Source: a virus
IMG/VR virus record: IMGVR_UViG_3300038701_002504
Span: 45,509 to 109,508 of that record
Length of the DNA: 64,000 nt
Strand: one strand, 5' to 3'
Both the position numbers and the translations under genes were made by a program. Under the pieces are notes generated by a model that worked only from the letters and a program-made list of their open reading frames with translations, searched no databases and was not told the DNA's origin. This document shows, one piece after another, positions 44,483-53,092 of the stretch; the first letter of the stretch is position 1, and each line of letters opens with the position of its first letter.

Positions 44483-45334
44483 ATGGACAAGATTAAAAAT
44501 ACTCACGATTCTGGTGAAGCTGAAGTTGATAAAGTAACAGGCTCTCACAAAAGACCAAAGGATAAGAATGTTGGCGACAAAAATGCTGACACTTCAGCTG
44601 CTGAAAAGGTTCAGACAATGCCATCTGGTGCTGTAAGAAAAGAAGATCTTGATATTCTTTTTGATGGTACTGAATTATCTGAAGAATTCCAGGAACAAGC
44701 TTTTGTTCTTTTTGAAGGCGCAGTTTCCGCAAAAATTGAATCTTTGAAAGAAGCTATGGAAGCAGAATTTGAAGAAAAACTTGCTGAAAGCGTTGAGTCT
44801 TATGAAGACAAACTTTCAGATTTCATTGATATCTTTGTAGAAAATTACATGCAGGAAAATGAGCTTGCAATTGAAAATGGTATTAAAGCTGAAATTGCTG
44901 AATCACTTCTTGATGGACTAAAAAATCTATTCGTAGAACATAATGTTGAAATCGATGAAGACAAAGTTGAAATTGTTGAAGCCCTTTCAGAAAGAGTTGC
45001 AGAACTTGAAGGCGCTTTAAATGAAGCCCTTGAAAGCAAGGTAACAACTCAGAAACTTATTGAAAATTTCGAAAAAGAACGTATTCTCGCTGAAATGACA
45101 TCTGATATGGATGAAGTTTCTAAGGATAGAATTAAGAAACTTACAGAAAATATCTCATTCAAAGATGCGACAAGCTTTGAAGCTTCTGTAAACATTCTTA
45201 AAGAATCTGTGTCTTCTAAGAAGACTGTTGTTAAAGAAGACATGCTGAATGAAGAAGTAGCTGTAACAGATGGTTTAACTGAAAAAGTTATTGATCCAAA
45301 AATGGCTGCAATTCTAAAAGCTCTTAGAGACTAA
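44483..45334 (+). CDS. gp22: Scaffold (prohead core) protein gp22
   Basis: The 283-residue protein (T4: 269) is almost wholly helical and acidic. Typical parts are LSEEFQEQAFVLFEGAVSAKI near residue 70, MEAEFEEKLAESVESYEDKLSDF and a long helix VEALSERVAELEGALNEAL. The scaffold shapes the prohead and is then degraded by gp21; several L-x-E sites are present. The C-terminus VIDPKMAAILKALRD is typical of the family. Confidence 0.9.
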   Translation: MDKIKNTHDSGEAEVDKVTGSHKRPKDKNVGDKNADTSAAEKVQTMPSGAVRKEDLDILFDGTELSEEFQEQAFVLFEGAVSAKIESLKEAMEAEFEEKLAESVESYEDKLSDFIDIFVENYMQENELAIENGIKAEIAESLLDGLKNLFVEHNVEIDEDKVEIVEALSERVAELEGALNEALESKVTTQKLIENFEKERILAEMTSDMDEVSKDRIKKLTENISFKDATSFEASVNILKESVSSKKTVVKEDMLNEEVAVTDGLTEKVIDPKMAAILKALRD

Positions 45335-45350
45335 TAGAAATTTCGAAATT

Positions 45351-45358
45351 TATAAATA
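45351..45358 (+). promoter_or_regulatory. Late promoter TATAAATA for gp23
   Basis: Exact late consensus 28 bases before the gp23 ATG, followed by AAAGGAGACTACGTTA. Confidence 0.8.
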
Positions 45359-45385
45359 ATAATAAAAATAAAGGAGACTACGTTA

Positions 45386-46696
45386 ATGTCAATGGTTAAA
45401 AAAGAAATTATCGCAAAGTGGGAAGATGTTCTTAATGAATCATCTGCCGGTTGCCCAGCAATCACAAATCCAGAAATTGCTGCTGTAACAGCTCAGCTTT
45501 TGGAAAACACTGATAAAGCTTATTCATCAGGTCTTTTTGAAAATGTTCCTTCAGGACTTTCAGAAGCAGCACCTACTTCTAACACAGGTAACGTAAAGAA
45601 TTACGACCCTGTTCTTATCTCACTTCTAAGACGTGCGGCTCCTAAGCTTATCGGATATGAAATCATGGGAACTCAGGCTATGACTGGACCAACTGGCCAG
45701 ATCTTCGCAATGAGATCACGTTACACTTCAAACACAGGTGCGGAAGCATTCTACAATGAAGCAAATACAGGTTTCTCAACAATTAATGGTGGTAACACTG
45801 AAATCGTTGGTGATGCAGGTCTTAACCTAGGTACAACTCCAACAGGTAATGCTGAAACATATAACGCTGCTGGCGCTATGTCTCTTGCACAGGCTGAAGC
45901 ACTTGGTACTTCAGGTAATGCTGCTTTCGCTGAAATGACAGTGACAATCGAACAGCTTTCTGTTACTGCTGGATCACGTAAGCTAAAGGCTCACTACACA
46001 CATGAATTCGCACAGGACTTGAAGGCTATTCACGGACTTGAAGCTGAAAAAGAACTTTCAAACGTTCTTTCAACAGAACTTGTTTCTGAAATTAACCGTC
46101 AGCTTGTAAGAACATGTTATCTAACATCTTCAGCTGGTGCTACTTCTGGTACCACAACAGCTGGTATTTTCGATCTTGACACTGACTCAAACGGTCGTTG
46201 GATGGGTGAAAAGTTCGCAGGACTACACTTCTTTATTGACCTAGAAGCTAACGCTATCGCTAAGTCAACACGTAGAGGTAAGGGTAATGTTCTTATTACT
46301 TCTTCAAACGTAGCTTCTGCCCTTCAGATGGCTGGAGTTCTTAAGTTCAATGATGCTGCTGCTTCATTAACTATCGATGACACCGGTGTTTCATACGCAG
46401 GTATGATTAACAATAAGATCAAAGTGTTCATTGATCCATATGCAACATCAGATTATATCGTTCTTGGATATAAGGGTGCCAACAGCTGGGATGCTGGTAT
46501 GTACTACTGCCCTTACACACCTCTACAGATGGTAAGAGCAACTGAAACTGGATCACTTACACCAGTAATTGGTTTCCAGACAAGATACGGACTTGTAGCT
46601 AACCCATTCTCAAGAGGAGCAACTGCTTCTGACGGGTCAATGATGGCTAACAGTAACGTGTATTACAGAAGAACTGCTATCGCAAATATTCAGTAA
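45386..46696 (+). CDS. gp23: Major capsid protein gp23
   Basis: This HK97-fold capsid protein has 436 residues, shorter than T4 gp23 (521). The N-terminal part has GLSEAAPTSN near residue 57, where L-S-E before Ala fits the gp21 maturation cut. Then come DPVLISLLRRAAPKLIGYEIMGTQAMTGPTG, HYTHEFAQDLKAIHGLEAEKEL and GANSWDAGMYYCPYTPLQM, all diagnostic gp23 segments. Codons look optimised compared with the rest (frequent CTT, GCT, AAG and TTC). No gp24 vertex gene follows; a terminator does. Confidence 0.95.
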   Translation: MSMVKKEIIAKWEDVLNESSAGCPAITNPEIAAVTAQLLENTDKAYSSGLFENVPSGLSEAAPTSNTGNVKNYDPVLISLLRRAAPKLIGYEIMGTQAMTGPTGQIFAMRSRYTSNTGAEAFYNEANTGFSTINGGNTEIVGDAGLNLGTTPTGNAETYNAAGAMSLAQAEALGTSGNAAFAEMTVTIEQLSVTAGSRKLKAHYTHEFAQDLKAIHGLEAEKELSNVLSTELVSEINRQLVRTCYLTSSAGATSGTTTAGIFDLDTDSNGRWMGEKFAGLHFFIDLEANAIAKSTRRGKGNVLITSSNVASALQMAGVLKFNDAAASLTIDDTGVSYAGMINNKIKVFIDPYATSDYIVLGYKGANSWDAGMYYCPYTPLQMVRATETGSLTPVIGFQTRYGLVANPFSRGATASDGSMMANSNVYYRRTAIANIQ

Positions 46697-46724
46697 TAAT
46701 AACCATAACATAAAAACAAATTCA

Positions 46725-46747
46725 GGGAGCTTCGGCTCCCTTTTTTT
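46725..46747 (+). terminator. Intrinsic terminator after gp23
   Basis: GGGAGC-TTCG-GCTCCC stem with a UUCG tetraloop followed by seven Ts, 28 bases after the gp23 stop and ahead of the convergent minus genes. Confidence 0.9.
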
Positions 46748-47051
46748 ATTCCTGACCGTAATCCATTTCACTATGCTTCAATGTGAATCCTACGCCTGAT
46801 TGATCAATTTCTGTTCGTGTATTTACCTTACATTCAACAGACCAAGTTCCATCCTTCTTCACAATCTTAAATGATTCATCATTAGCTTCATAAGACCAAT
46901 ATTGTTCATCACCATAATCAAAAATTTCATGTAACTCTGTCATAATGCAACGTGACATATCATATGGATAACCACGAGAAAATTCATACATATCACCGTC
47001 GCTAATTGTAGCGACCGATGAAAAAGCTAAAACAAGAATTGTATTAAACAT
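46746..47051 (-). CDS. Small protein with signal peptide, 101 aa
   Basis: The start at 47051 is preceded by GGAGTTTCACAA. MFNTILVLAFSSVATISDGD looks like a signal peptide, so export to the periplasm is likely. The mature part is rich in Tyr, Asp and Glu (YDMSRCIMTELHEIFDYGD) and has two Cys residues. No family recognised. It is the last gene of the minus operon starting at 48664 and overlaps the previous gene by 8 bases. Confidence 0.55.
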   Translation of the reverse strand: MFNTILVLAFSSVATISDGDMYEFSRGYPYDMSRCIMTELHEIFDYGDEQYWSYEANDESFKIVKKDGTWSVECKVNTRTEIDQSGVGFTLKHSEMDYGQE

Positions 47052-47220
47052 TTGTGAAACTCCATTTAATTCTATTTTTTGATAGATCACTTAATTGATC
47101 TTTTGTAATGTCCTTTATGATGAATGTGCTATCGGTAAAGGACATTATCTGAACATTTTTAAGTGTGCTACAGACCTTATAGAGGTCCCTGGATGACACT
47201 TCAATAGTCACTTTAATCAT
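47044..47220 (-). CDS. Small hypothetical protein, 58 aa
   Basis: The ATG at 47220 is used; the longer frame would need a TTG. MIKVTIEVSSRDLYKVCSTL followed by SFTDSTFIIKDITKDQLSDL suggests a small beta-alpha-beta fold. No family recognised. It overlaps both neighbours by 8 bases. Confidence 0.5.
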   Translation of the reverse strand: MIKVTIEVSSRDLYKVCSTLKNVQIMSFTDSTFIIKDITKDQLSDLSKNRIKWSFTNV

Positions 47221-47437
47221 TATCAATCTCTTTTCTAATTCTATTCAGAGTATACCGGGTTACCTTATAACCTTCACTCTGTAATTTTAGAATTTCATTA
47301 TATAGATCTTTTGGATTGTTATATTTTGATTGAAAATGTGGAAGGCTTTCTTCCTCACAATTAGCAATTATATTGTAATGTATACCATCATTCCAAATAT
47401 ACATGTCACTGTCATTTCCAAATCGTGAATATGCCAT
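47213..47437 (-). CDS. Small hypothetical protein, 74 aa
   Basis: Family not recognised. MAYSRFGNDSDMYIWNDGIHY, then NPKDLYNEILKLQSEGYKV, suggests a strand-rich half and a helical half. It has AGGGAGAATGTT before the start and lies 12 bases from the gene upstream. Confidence 0.55.
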   Translation of the reverse strand: MAYSRFGNDSDMYIWNDGIHYNIIANCEEESLPHFQSKYNNPKDLYNEILKLQSEGYKVTRYTLNRIRKEIDND

Positions 47438-47449
47438 AACATTCTCCCT

Positions 47450-47656
47450 TCAAACTTCGCTTAAGGTGATTCCAATATCAGAAGGATTAATACCATCAGG
47501 AAAATTAAGCACTACCGAAGGATATCCTTCATTCATTTGAACATAATCAAATTCTTCATAATCATCAGATAGAATATAATTACAATCTTCTTCATTAAAC
47601 CATCGAATACTAGCAGAACCGTCGCCGCCATCAAAAATAATTCCATAAACTTTCAT
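47450..47656 (-). CDS. Small acidic hypothetical protein, 68 aa
   Basis: Family not recognised. The protein is acidic (DDYEEFDYVQMNEGYPS), begins MKVYGIIFDGGDGSASIRWF, and probably forms a small beta domain. AGGAGAAAATATT precedes the ATG. It is the first gene after the terminator at 47675-47703, so it depends on read-through from 48664 or on a promoter I did not identify. Confidence 0.55.
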   Translation of the reverse strand: MKVYGIIFDGGDGSASIRWFNEEDCNYILSDDYEEFDYVQMNEGYPSVVLNFPDGINPSDIGITLSEV

Positions 47657-47674
47657 AATATTTTCTCCTAAATA

Positions 47675-47703
47675 GAGGGCTAGAGAAAATTTCTCTAGCC
47701 CTC
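47675..47703 (-). terminator. Long hairpin after the DUF932 gene
   Basis: A perfect 14-base inverted repeat (GAGGGCTAGAGAAA and its complement) with a one-base nominal loop. In the minus transcript it is followed by CTATTTAGG rather than a T run, so it may be a partial terminator or processing site. Confidence 0.65.
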
Positions 47704-47710
47704 ATTTTGA

Positions 47711-48664
47711 TTAAGATGCTTCAGCCATTTCGATAGCGGTGTTAAGTGCTACATGCTTGCGATTGGCATTACTTCCATACCATGCGGACTTCAGACGAGT
47801 GTCTGCAGAGCGACCAAGAAGATGGTCAGTAGCATATGTAACCGCGTTATAGGCATTCCACCAGCTACCTGGCTTGAACTCTGCGCCTGGTTGAGTATCA
47901 ACAATTTCAAGCACCTGACGGGCAGGGCGAGAAAGCTCAGGCTTATCCAGATCGACATTGAAGACACGCTTCAGAAACACATTGAATGTTTCATCGGTGT
48001 ACTTCTTACTACCCAGATATTCTGCAGCTTCCTTGTACTTTGCCATCTTTTCCTTGGAAATTCCAAGAGTTTCCTTCACAGCTTCAGCACTAAATACTGC
48101 TCGGTGATTGATGGAAACCTGAGATGCTGACTTCGTATTAATTGCAAGAGTGAGAGTGTTATTGCAAACAACTCGAATTGGTGTGAAGCGCACATCGATC
48201 GACTTGCCATACTTATGAGGATTTGTAAAGAGAAGATAGCTTTCAACATCATCCTTACCGAAGACTGTGAAACCTTCATTCATCTTAGCAAGAGCCCATA
48301 CAATGCGACCATCTTCGAGGGCTCCAGCAGTATGCATCTGCATCTTGCCTTCGTTCACAAAATCATAGAAGAAGCCGAAAGCTTCAGCATTCTGAACTGG
48401 GTTCCAACCAGGACCGACAATATCAAGAACCTTGCTGTCGCGATCACGTACAAGAGCTTCGCGACCGGTGTTGATATACTTTCCATTTACATTTGCATAT
48501 GTTGGAACACGTTCAACTGACCAATCAAGCTGTGCAGCTTCAAGCATCTGTTCAGGAGTGAGATCAGCTGGAACTTTACGACCAAGGCCATGCCATGGAG
48601 TTTCTCCAGCATAGGCAATTGATGCACCATTTTCAGTGATTTCAATCTTATGACATTCTTGCAT
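47711..48664 (-). CDS. DUF932 (TIGR03299) phage/plasmid protein, 317 aa
   Basis: The start ENGASIAYAGETPWHGLGRKV and AAQLDWSVERVP, the middle DVRFTPIRVVCNNTLTLAI and the end WWNAYNAVTYATDHLLGRSADTRL match the DUF932 family common to phages and plasmids. The function is unknown; roles in replication or anti-host action have been suggested elsewhere. AAGGAGAATACC precedes the ATG. It uses more G and C than its neighbours. It is the first gene of an early unit. Confidence 0.85.
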   Translation of the reverse strand: MQECHKIEITENGASIAYAGETPWHGLGRKVPADLTPEQMLEAAQLDWSVERVPTYANVNGKYINTGREALVRDRDSKVLDIVGPGWNPVQNAEAFGFFYDFVNEGKMQMHTAGALEDGRIVWALAKMNEGFTVFGKDDVESYLLFTNPHKYGKSIDVRFTPIRVVCNNTLTLAINTKSASQVSINHRAVFSAEAVKETLGISKEKMAKYKEAAEYLGSKKYTDETFNVFLKRVFNVDLDKPELSRPARQVLEIVDTQPGAEFKPGSWWNAYNAVTYATDHLLGRSADTRLKSAWYGSNANRKHVALNTAIEMAEAS

Positions 48665-48692
48665 GGTATTCTCCTTCGTTGTTAATAATGAG

Positions 48693-48720
48693 AATATATA
48701 CTATTTCTCAGTAATGTAAA
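48693..48720 (-). promoter_or_regulatory. Early promoter of the DUF932 operon
   Basis: TTTACA (48720-48715), 16-base spacer with GAGAAATAGTA, TATATT (48698-48693). Confidence 0.75.
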
Positions 48721-48738
48721 CAACAAATTTGAAAAAAG

Positions 48739-49050
48739 TTATTTTTTCTTTGTGAACTTAAACGTGGCTTCGTATGACTCATTATAGGCCGGTTTGTCAT
48801 AATAAACCGCCCATCCAGCTTCGATATAAATTTCTTCAATATCGAGCCATTTATTATCAAAAATATCTCGTCTTGACGTATTAGGTTGAATCTCTAATAT
48901 TTTATCTATAAGATTGTCTTGGCGAATTATAGCATACCCACTTGAGAAATGTTTTGCTATCATATAGTTCACAGCTTCAAATACGAAATCAGGAATTATC
49001 TTTTCTTTTTTAAATTCCGTTACTTGATCTGGGGTAATGGGTTTTGTCAT
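48739..49050 (-). CDS. Conserved-looking phage protein, 103 aa
   Basis: Family without a function: ITPDQVTEFKKEKIIPDFVFEA, then FSSGYAIIRQDNLIDKI and GWAVYYDKPAYNES. This pattern occurs as a hypothetical protein in many phages of Gram-negative bacteria. It overlaps the phosphoesterase gene by 4 bases. Confidence 0.6.
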   Translation of the reverse strand: MTKPITPDQVTEFKKEKIIPDFVFEAVNYMIAKHFSSGYAIIRQDNLIDKILEIQPNTSRRDIFDNKWLDIEEIYIEAGWAVYYDKPAYNESYEATFKFTKKK

Positions 49051-49562
49051 TTTCCATACTTTCCTACAATATCATCTAGAAGAATCGGCCTGTAACCGGT
49101 TTTTTCAACAGACACATTAATATGTGAAGAAGATGGTGCATCATTCTGGTGAATGTGTCCATGAACATTATATTTAGCTTTACGAATTTCTGACTGATGA
49201 ATAGGAACATGTGTTAACAGAATATCATGCTCTTTAAATAATCTCCATAACATCATTTTTTGGAAATGTTTCTGTAGAACTCTGGATTTAATTTCATCAT
49301 GATTACCAACAATCAATCTTTTCTTTCCATTTAATCGAGAAAGAATATCATCTGCAGCATCATCAGGACCAAAATACACATCACCTAAATGGTACACATG
49401 ATCTTCAGGCCCAACAGTGTCATTCCAACTTCTAATCATAAATTCATTCATATCAGATACATTTTTAAAACCAGGTCTGACGGGATATCCTCCTTCATCA
49501 GTAAATTTAAGAATGTTCGCATGATTGAAATGTGTATCTGATATCACAAAAATTTTTGTCAT
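49047..49562 (-). CDS. Metallophosphoesterase, 171 aa
   Basis: All metal-binding blocks of the calcineurin-like family are seen: FVISDTHFNH (Asp9, His11), YHLGDVYFG, LIVGNHDE, LLTHVPIH and NVHGHIHQN. The length fits the small phage form. The substrate is unknown; nucleotides or phosphoproteins are possible. It overlaps the next gene by 4 bases and lies in the operon after the spanins. Confidence 0.88.
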   Translation of the reverse strand: MTKIFVISDTHFNHANILKFTDEGGYPVRPGFKNVSDMNEFMIRSWNDTVGPEDHVYHLGDVYFGPDDAADDILSRLNGKKRLIVGNHDEIKSRVLQKHFQKMMLWRLFKEHDILLTHVPIHQSEIRKAKYNVHGHIHQNDAPSSSHINVSVEKTGYRPILLDDIVGKYGK

Positions 49563-49572
49563 TTTTCACTTT

Positions 49573-49767
49573 CTATATATTTGATATAACTATATCTTTT
49601 TCATTAATAATTATCTGTTTTTTATTCTTTAAATATTCTAAATGTAAAATTGAATCACCATATTTCCAATGAATAAATTGGACTAGCAAATAATACGGAA
49701 ATGGACCATGATCATTTATAAGAGATAAAATCTCAGCATTTATTTGTTTTTCAGTTTGTTTTAACAT
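49573..49767 (-). CDS. Small hypothetical protein, about 64 aa
   Basis: Family not recognised. MLKQTEKQINAEILSLINDH, then FPYYLLVQFIHWKYGDS and LEYLKNKKQIIINEKDIVI suggest a small alpha/beta protein. A start at 49767 avoids overlap with the spanin gene, although its ribosome site is weak (GAAAGAAAT); the frame is open to 49827. Confidence 0.5.
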   Translation of the reverse strand: MLKQTEKQINAEILSLINDHGPFPYYLLVQFIHWKYGDSILHLEYLKNKKQIIINEKDIVISNI

Positions 49768-49786
49768 ATTTCTTTCGCAATGTAAA

Positions 49787-50053
49787 CTAAATTGTTTTAG
49801 CTTTCTCAACAAACTTTCTAATTTCATTCATGTTAATGCCACATATCTTATTATATCTATAAAGTTTTTCTATCACATCTGCTACTTGTTGATTTGTTAA
49901 AGTTTCAGGATCAGGAAGTTTTCCTAACTGGGGACAGTTATATAATGTTGATGGCGGAGTTATAACAACTGTATCTATTGCGGGTAAATTTCTGCTTGCC
50001 GATTGACATGCTGACAGAACAATAACTGATAATATAAGCATTAGGTATTTCAT
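49787..50053 (-). CDS. Outer-membrane spanin lipoprotein (Rz1-like), 88 aa
   Basis: MKYLMLILSVIVLSACQSA is a lipoprotein signal with an LSAC lipobox, so the mature protein would be anchored at Cys16 in the outer membrane. The mature part has a Pro-containing segment (TPPSTLYNCPQLGKLPDPE) and a helical end. The gene overlaps the inner-membrane partner by 4 bases, as in many two-component spanins. The pair would fuse inner and outer membranes at lysis. Confidence 0.7.
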   Translation of the reverse strand: MKYLMLILSVIVLSACQSASRNLPAIDTVVITPPSTLYNCPQLGKLPDPETLTNQQVADVIEKLYRYNKICGINMNEIRKFVEKAKTI

Positions 50054-50403
50054 TTGTTCAGCCTTCTGAATAATTCCTTTATTGATTTGGGAGCTTGATC
50101 TTTAGAATCTTCTCCCAAATCAACTGTTACATTTTCTAATGTTTCCTCTAAGACTTTTAGTTCCTGATCACGTATAGCAATGTGTTGGTCTTTTAAATTG
50201 TTTATAAGTTCAGTTCTTACTATAGTTTGTCTTTGTGTCTCTATAATTACTGATTGGCTTTCAATTATAGAGTCTTTTTCTCCATTTTCTTTGATTGTTG
50301 AAAACAGAACCCATAAGATAATAAAAATCACAACAGCTATGACAATATAAGCTATATATTTTATCATATCCGGTGAAATAAATTTAAATAGTAGAGATAA
50401 CAT
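50050..50403 (-). CDS. Inner-membrane spanin (Rz-like), 117 aa
   Basis: One N-terminal membrane helix (YIAYIVIAVVIFIILWVLFS, residues 16-35) is followed by a long periplasmic coiled coil (ENGEKDSIIESQSVIIETQ onward), the classical i-spanin layout. The C-terminus is basic (KSIKELFRRLNK). It is coupled to the o-spanin gene. A late-type promoter lies just upstream, as expected for a lysis function, though its neighbours are early replication genes. Confidence 0.7.
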   Translation of the reverse strand: MLSLLFKFISPDMIKYIAYIVIAVVIFIILWVLFSTIKENGEKDSIIESQSVIIETQRQTIVRTELINNLKDQHIAIRDQELKVLEETLENVTVDLGEDSKDQAPKSIKELFRRLNK

Positions 50404-50420
50404 TTGTAGCCTTTTATTAT

Positions 50421-50428
50421 TATTTATT
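50421..50428 (-). promoter_or_regulatory. Late promoter variant for the spanin genes
   Basis: AATAAATA on the minus strand followed by ATAATAAAAGG, 17 bases before the ATG at 50403. It lies at the very end of gp41 and copies the gp5 and gp6 promoter layout. Confidence 0.6.
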
Positions 50429-51779
50429 GAAAGACTTCTGCAAATTTGCTTTTTAAATTATCCAAATTAGTGCTAATAGTTTCATCTAGTGGATCTTCTA
50501 TTTTTGTTATTTTATTCTGTTCTTCAGAATTAAACAATCTCATTTTTGGTCTATCAACTCCTACTAAGAATGATGGTTTGATAGAAATAGGACCGTATCT
50601 ATTTTTCAATTGTTTGAACTTTAACATGTTGATTTTTTCAAGCTCTTCTGTAGCGATAATAGCTAAGAATAAATCCAGTGCGTGGACAAGACCCATTGAT
50701 TCGGATGTCTCAGTCATGTCAAAGTCATTTGATTTTAGGCCATCACGATTTACCTGAGTAGCTGTCCATCCAACCATATTATATTCTACACAAAGGCCTC
50801 GTAATTCTTCACCAATTGATTTAACATATTCATACATTCCTTTGTTTGATTTATGTCTAAAGCTTGACATAATGTTAACATAATCAACAATCAAAACATC
50901 GGGAATAAAATTCTTCTTTAATTTCAATTCGCTTAAAAGATGACGAATATGTCCAACGTGAGCTGTTGATGTTGGATATTCTTTGATTATAAGTTTACCA
51001 TGAATTTTGCTCTGTAGAGAATTTATCTTTCTCATAAAGTCGTCATGGCCAATATCAGCAATATGATTAATATCTATATCGAATAGATTTGCGTCAATTC
51101 TTTTGGAAATTTCTTCTTCTGCCATTTCCATTGTGACATATAGAACATTGTATCCCTGCGCGATATATGATGCAGCAAAATGACATAAAGCCATAGACTT
51201 TCCTACACCAGTACCAGCAAGCAGACAGTTCAGAGTTTTGCGTAGAACACCGCCCTGTGTAATCAGATTTAATAACTCTAAATCATATGCAATTTTATTT
51301 AGTTTTCTGCTATAAAATTCGTGACGTTCTTCAGCATCATTGAAATAATCATGTCCAATATGATTATCAAATGAAATGCTTAGTGCCTTTTTAAGAATTT
51401 CTGGAATTTCACCACGATCTTCACTTTCAGATTTATTGACAGCTTCCAACAGAGCATTTGATAAAGCTCTATCTTTACAGAACTGTTCAGTTTTTTCAAG
51501 AAGCCATTCATCATCATACACATCATCTGTTGATGATATTGATTTAATAGTTGTAACAGCGTCTTGATAAATTTTTTCTGGAAGATTTTTGTTCTCTAAT
51601 TCTGAAAGGAGAACATTTCTTGACGGTAGAATTCTATATTTTTTACTATAATCACTAATTAGATGATGAACTATTTGGTGGCGATCTGCCTCAAAATATT
51701 CTGTTTGAATATGAGGAGTTGCAACTTTTGAGAAATGTTCGTTTCTCAAAAGTTGCGATAAGATGATGTCATCTATCAT
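50424..51779 (-). CDS. gp41: Replicative DNA helicase gp41 (DnaB-type)
   Basis: The 451-residue protein (T4: 475) has an N-terminal helical domain, then the RecA-like core with Walker A LAGTGVGKSMAL near residues 187-198, VLYVTMEMAEEEISKRID, Walker B FIPDVLIVDYVNIM near 290 and GWTATQVNRDG. It unwinds DNA on the lagging strand and moves 5' to 3' as a hexamer. It follows UvsX, as in T4-type phages. Confidence 0.93.
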   Translation of the reverse strand: MIDDIILSQLLRNEHFSKVATPHIQTEYFEADRHQIVHHLISDYSKKYRILPSRNVLLSELENKNLPEKIYQDAVTTIKSISSTDDVYDDEWLLEKTEQFCKDRALSNALLEAVNKSESEDRGEIPEILKKALSISFDNHIGHDYFNDAEERHEFYSRKLNKIAYDLELLNLITQGGVLRKTLNCLLAGTGVGKSMALCHFAASYIAQGYNVLYVTMEMAEEEISKRIDANLFDIDINHIADIGHDDFMRKINSLQSKIHGKLIIKEYPTSTAHVGHIRHLLSELKLKKNFIPDVLIVDYVNIMSSFRHKSNKGMYEYVKSIGEELRGLCVEYNMVGWTATQVNRDGLKSNDFDMTETSESMGLVHALDLFLAIIATEELEKINMLKFKQLKNRYGPISIKPSFLVGVDRPKMRLFNSEEQNKITKIEDPLDETISTNLDNLKSKFAEVFQ

Positions 51780-51785
51780 AAATAC

Positions 51786-52877
51786 TTATTCCTCTTCTGA
51801 TTGCGTAAACTTATTTATGCTCTCCTGATCATCTTCCTCTGAAATAAGCTTACCATATGAGACTTTATATTTCTTTTCAACATATTCTTTGAATTTTGGA
51901 TTCTTAATCATAGATTCCCACAACTTAGAATCATATTCTACTTCTTTTCTCTTATATTTCACATCTTCAAGAACTTCACCAGTTTCTTGATCAATAAGAC
52001 AATATGACTGAGTACTCACCTTTGATATGAATTCTCCTTCAACCGCAAGATCAAGAAGACCGGACCATCTCTTAATACCACCCTCAAATCCAACAGTAAT
52101 AGGAATTTTTGATTTTTCTTTCACATAACGAGATTTCTCAACATTAATGATGAAGTTATAACCATTGAGTTCTGTTCCATCTTTATCCTGTTGTCTACCA
52201 AGAATGTAAACATTATCAGCTGCTAACATTGTTCCTTGGCCACCGGATACGACCTTTTTACTATACATTTCCATTGTATCATAAGTATGTTGTACAACAT
52301 GCATGGGCATGTTCTTGATGCGAAGATGTGGAGTAACAATTCTGAAGAGAGACTTATTCTCCTTAGCACGTGTCATATCTGCTGCAGAGTTTTCTTTTAA
52401 TGCATCTGCTGCTTCTTTCTTTGAAGCCAGATTACCCAACGAATCCACCATGATAAAGACATTGTCTTTTTCTTCAATTGCATCTAATTTCTTAGCAATA
52501 TCAAACTTCAACTCTTCATAGTTCATAATAGGAATATGAACAACTCTGTTAGGATCAATTCCTACAGCTTCAAAATATGAAGGAGGTGTACCGAACTCAG
52601 AGTCATAGCATAAAATACATGCTTCTGGATCATCGATCTTCGCGTCAAGATATGCCTTTGCAGAAATCAATGTGAATAGTGATTTAAAATGTCTTGATGG
52701 ACCACACCAAGCTGTCACTCCTGCTGATACGCCGCCATCTAACATTCCAGATAATGCAACATTTATCATTGGAACTTGTGTAGGATAAAAATCTCTTCTA
52801 TTGTATGTCACACTGTCGGAAAGCATTCCTGAATGTTTTAATGATGATTCTTTTAATAGTTTGTCTCTTAGACCCAT
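51786..52877 (-). CDS. uvsX: RecA-like recombinase UvsX
   Basis: The 363-residue product (T4: about 391) has Walker A WCGPSRHFKS at 58-66 and Walker B NVFIMVDSLGN. Further RecA-type parts are MPMHVVQHTYDTMEMYSKKVVSGGQG, with a DNA-binding loop, and the acidic C-terminus (EEDDQESINKFTQSEEE). UvsX pairs and exchanges strands and starts recombination-dependent replication. The start is coupled to the preceding stop (TAATG). Confidence 0.93.
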   Translation of the reverse strand: MGLRDKLLKESSLKHSGMLSDSVTYNRRDFYPTQVPMINVALSGMLDGGVSAGVTAWCGPSRHFKSLFTLISAKAYLDAKIDDPEACILCYDSEFGTPPSYFEAVGIDPNRVVHIPIMNYEELKFDIAKKLDAIEEKDNVFIMVDSLGNLASKKEAADALKENSAADMTRAKENKSLFRIVTPHLRIKNMPMHVVQHTYDTMEMYSKKVVSGGQGTMLAADNVYILGRQQDKDGTELNGYNFIINVEKSRYVKEKSKIPITVGFEGGIKRWSGLLDLAVEGEFISKVSTQSYCLIDQETGEVLEDVKYKRKEVEYDSKLWESMIKNPKFKEYVEKKYKVSYGKLISEEDDQESINKFTQSEEE

Positions 52878-53092
52878 TATTTCTCCATTGTCTTTTCTAA
52901 TTTATTGATAAAAGCATCAATTTGTTTATGTCGTTTGTCGCCTGGCCAATTGATTATATTGGAATCTTTATCGCCTTTCAAATTTTCCAGAAAGGTCTTC
53001 ATCATCTCAAACATTTCCGATGTTCGATCAATTGGTTTAAAATCTTCTTCTGATTGGAATGTAAATCCAAAATCGTTAATATCTTCACTCAT
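52877..53092 (-). CDS. Small acidic protein upstream of uvsX, 71 aa
   Basis: The pattern INDFGFTFQSEEDF, a helical middle and NIINWPGDKRHKQIDAFINKLE matches a small protein that I recall between gp43 and uvsX in many T4-type phages; it has no known function. It overlaps the polymerase fragment by 8 bases and touches uvsX. It may be a replisome or recombination partner, by position. Confidence 0.6.
   Translation of the reverse strand: MSEDINDFGFTFQSEEDFKPIDRTSEMFEMMKTFLENLKGDKDSNIINWPGDKRHKQIDAFINKLEKTMEK

Noticed and set aside
49759-49786. A TTTACA-type early promoter ahead of the 49767 gene
   Set aside because: The -35-like part is present, but no acceptable -10 is found at 16-17 bases, and the chosen ATG would lie at the promoter.
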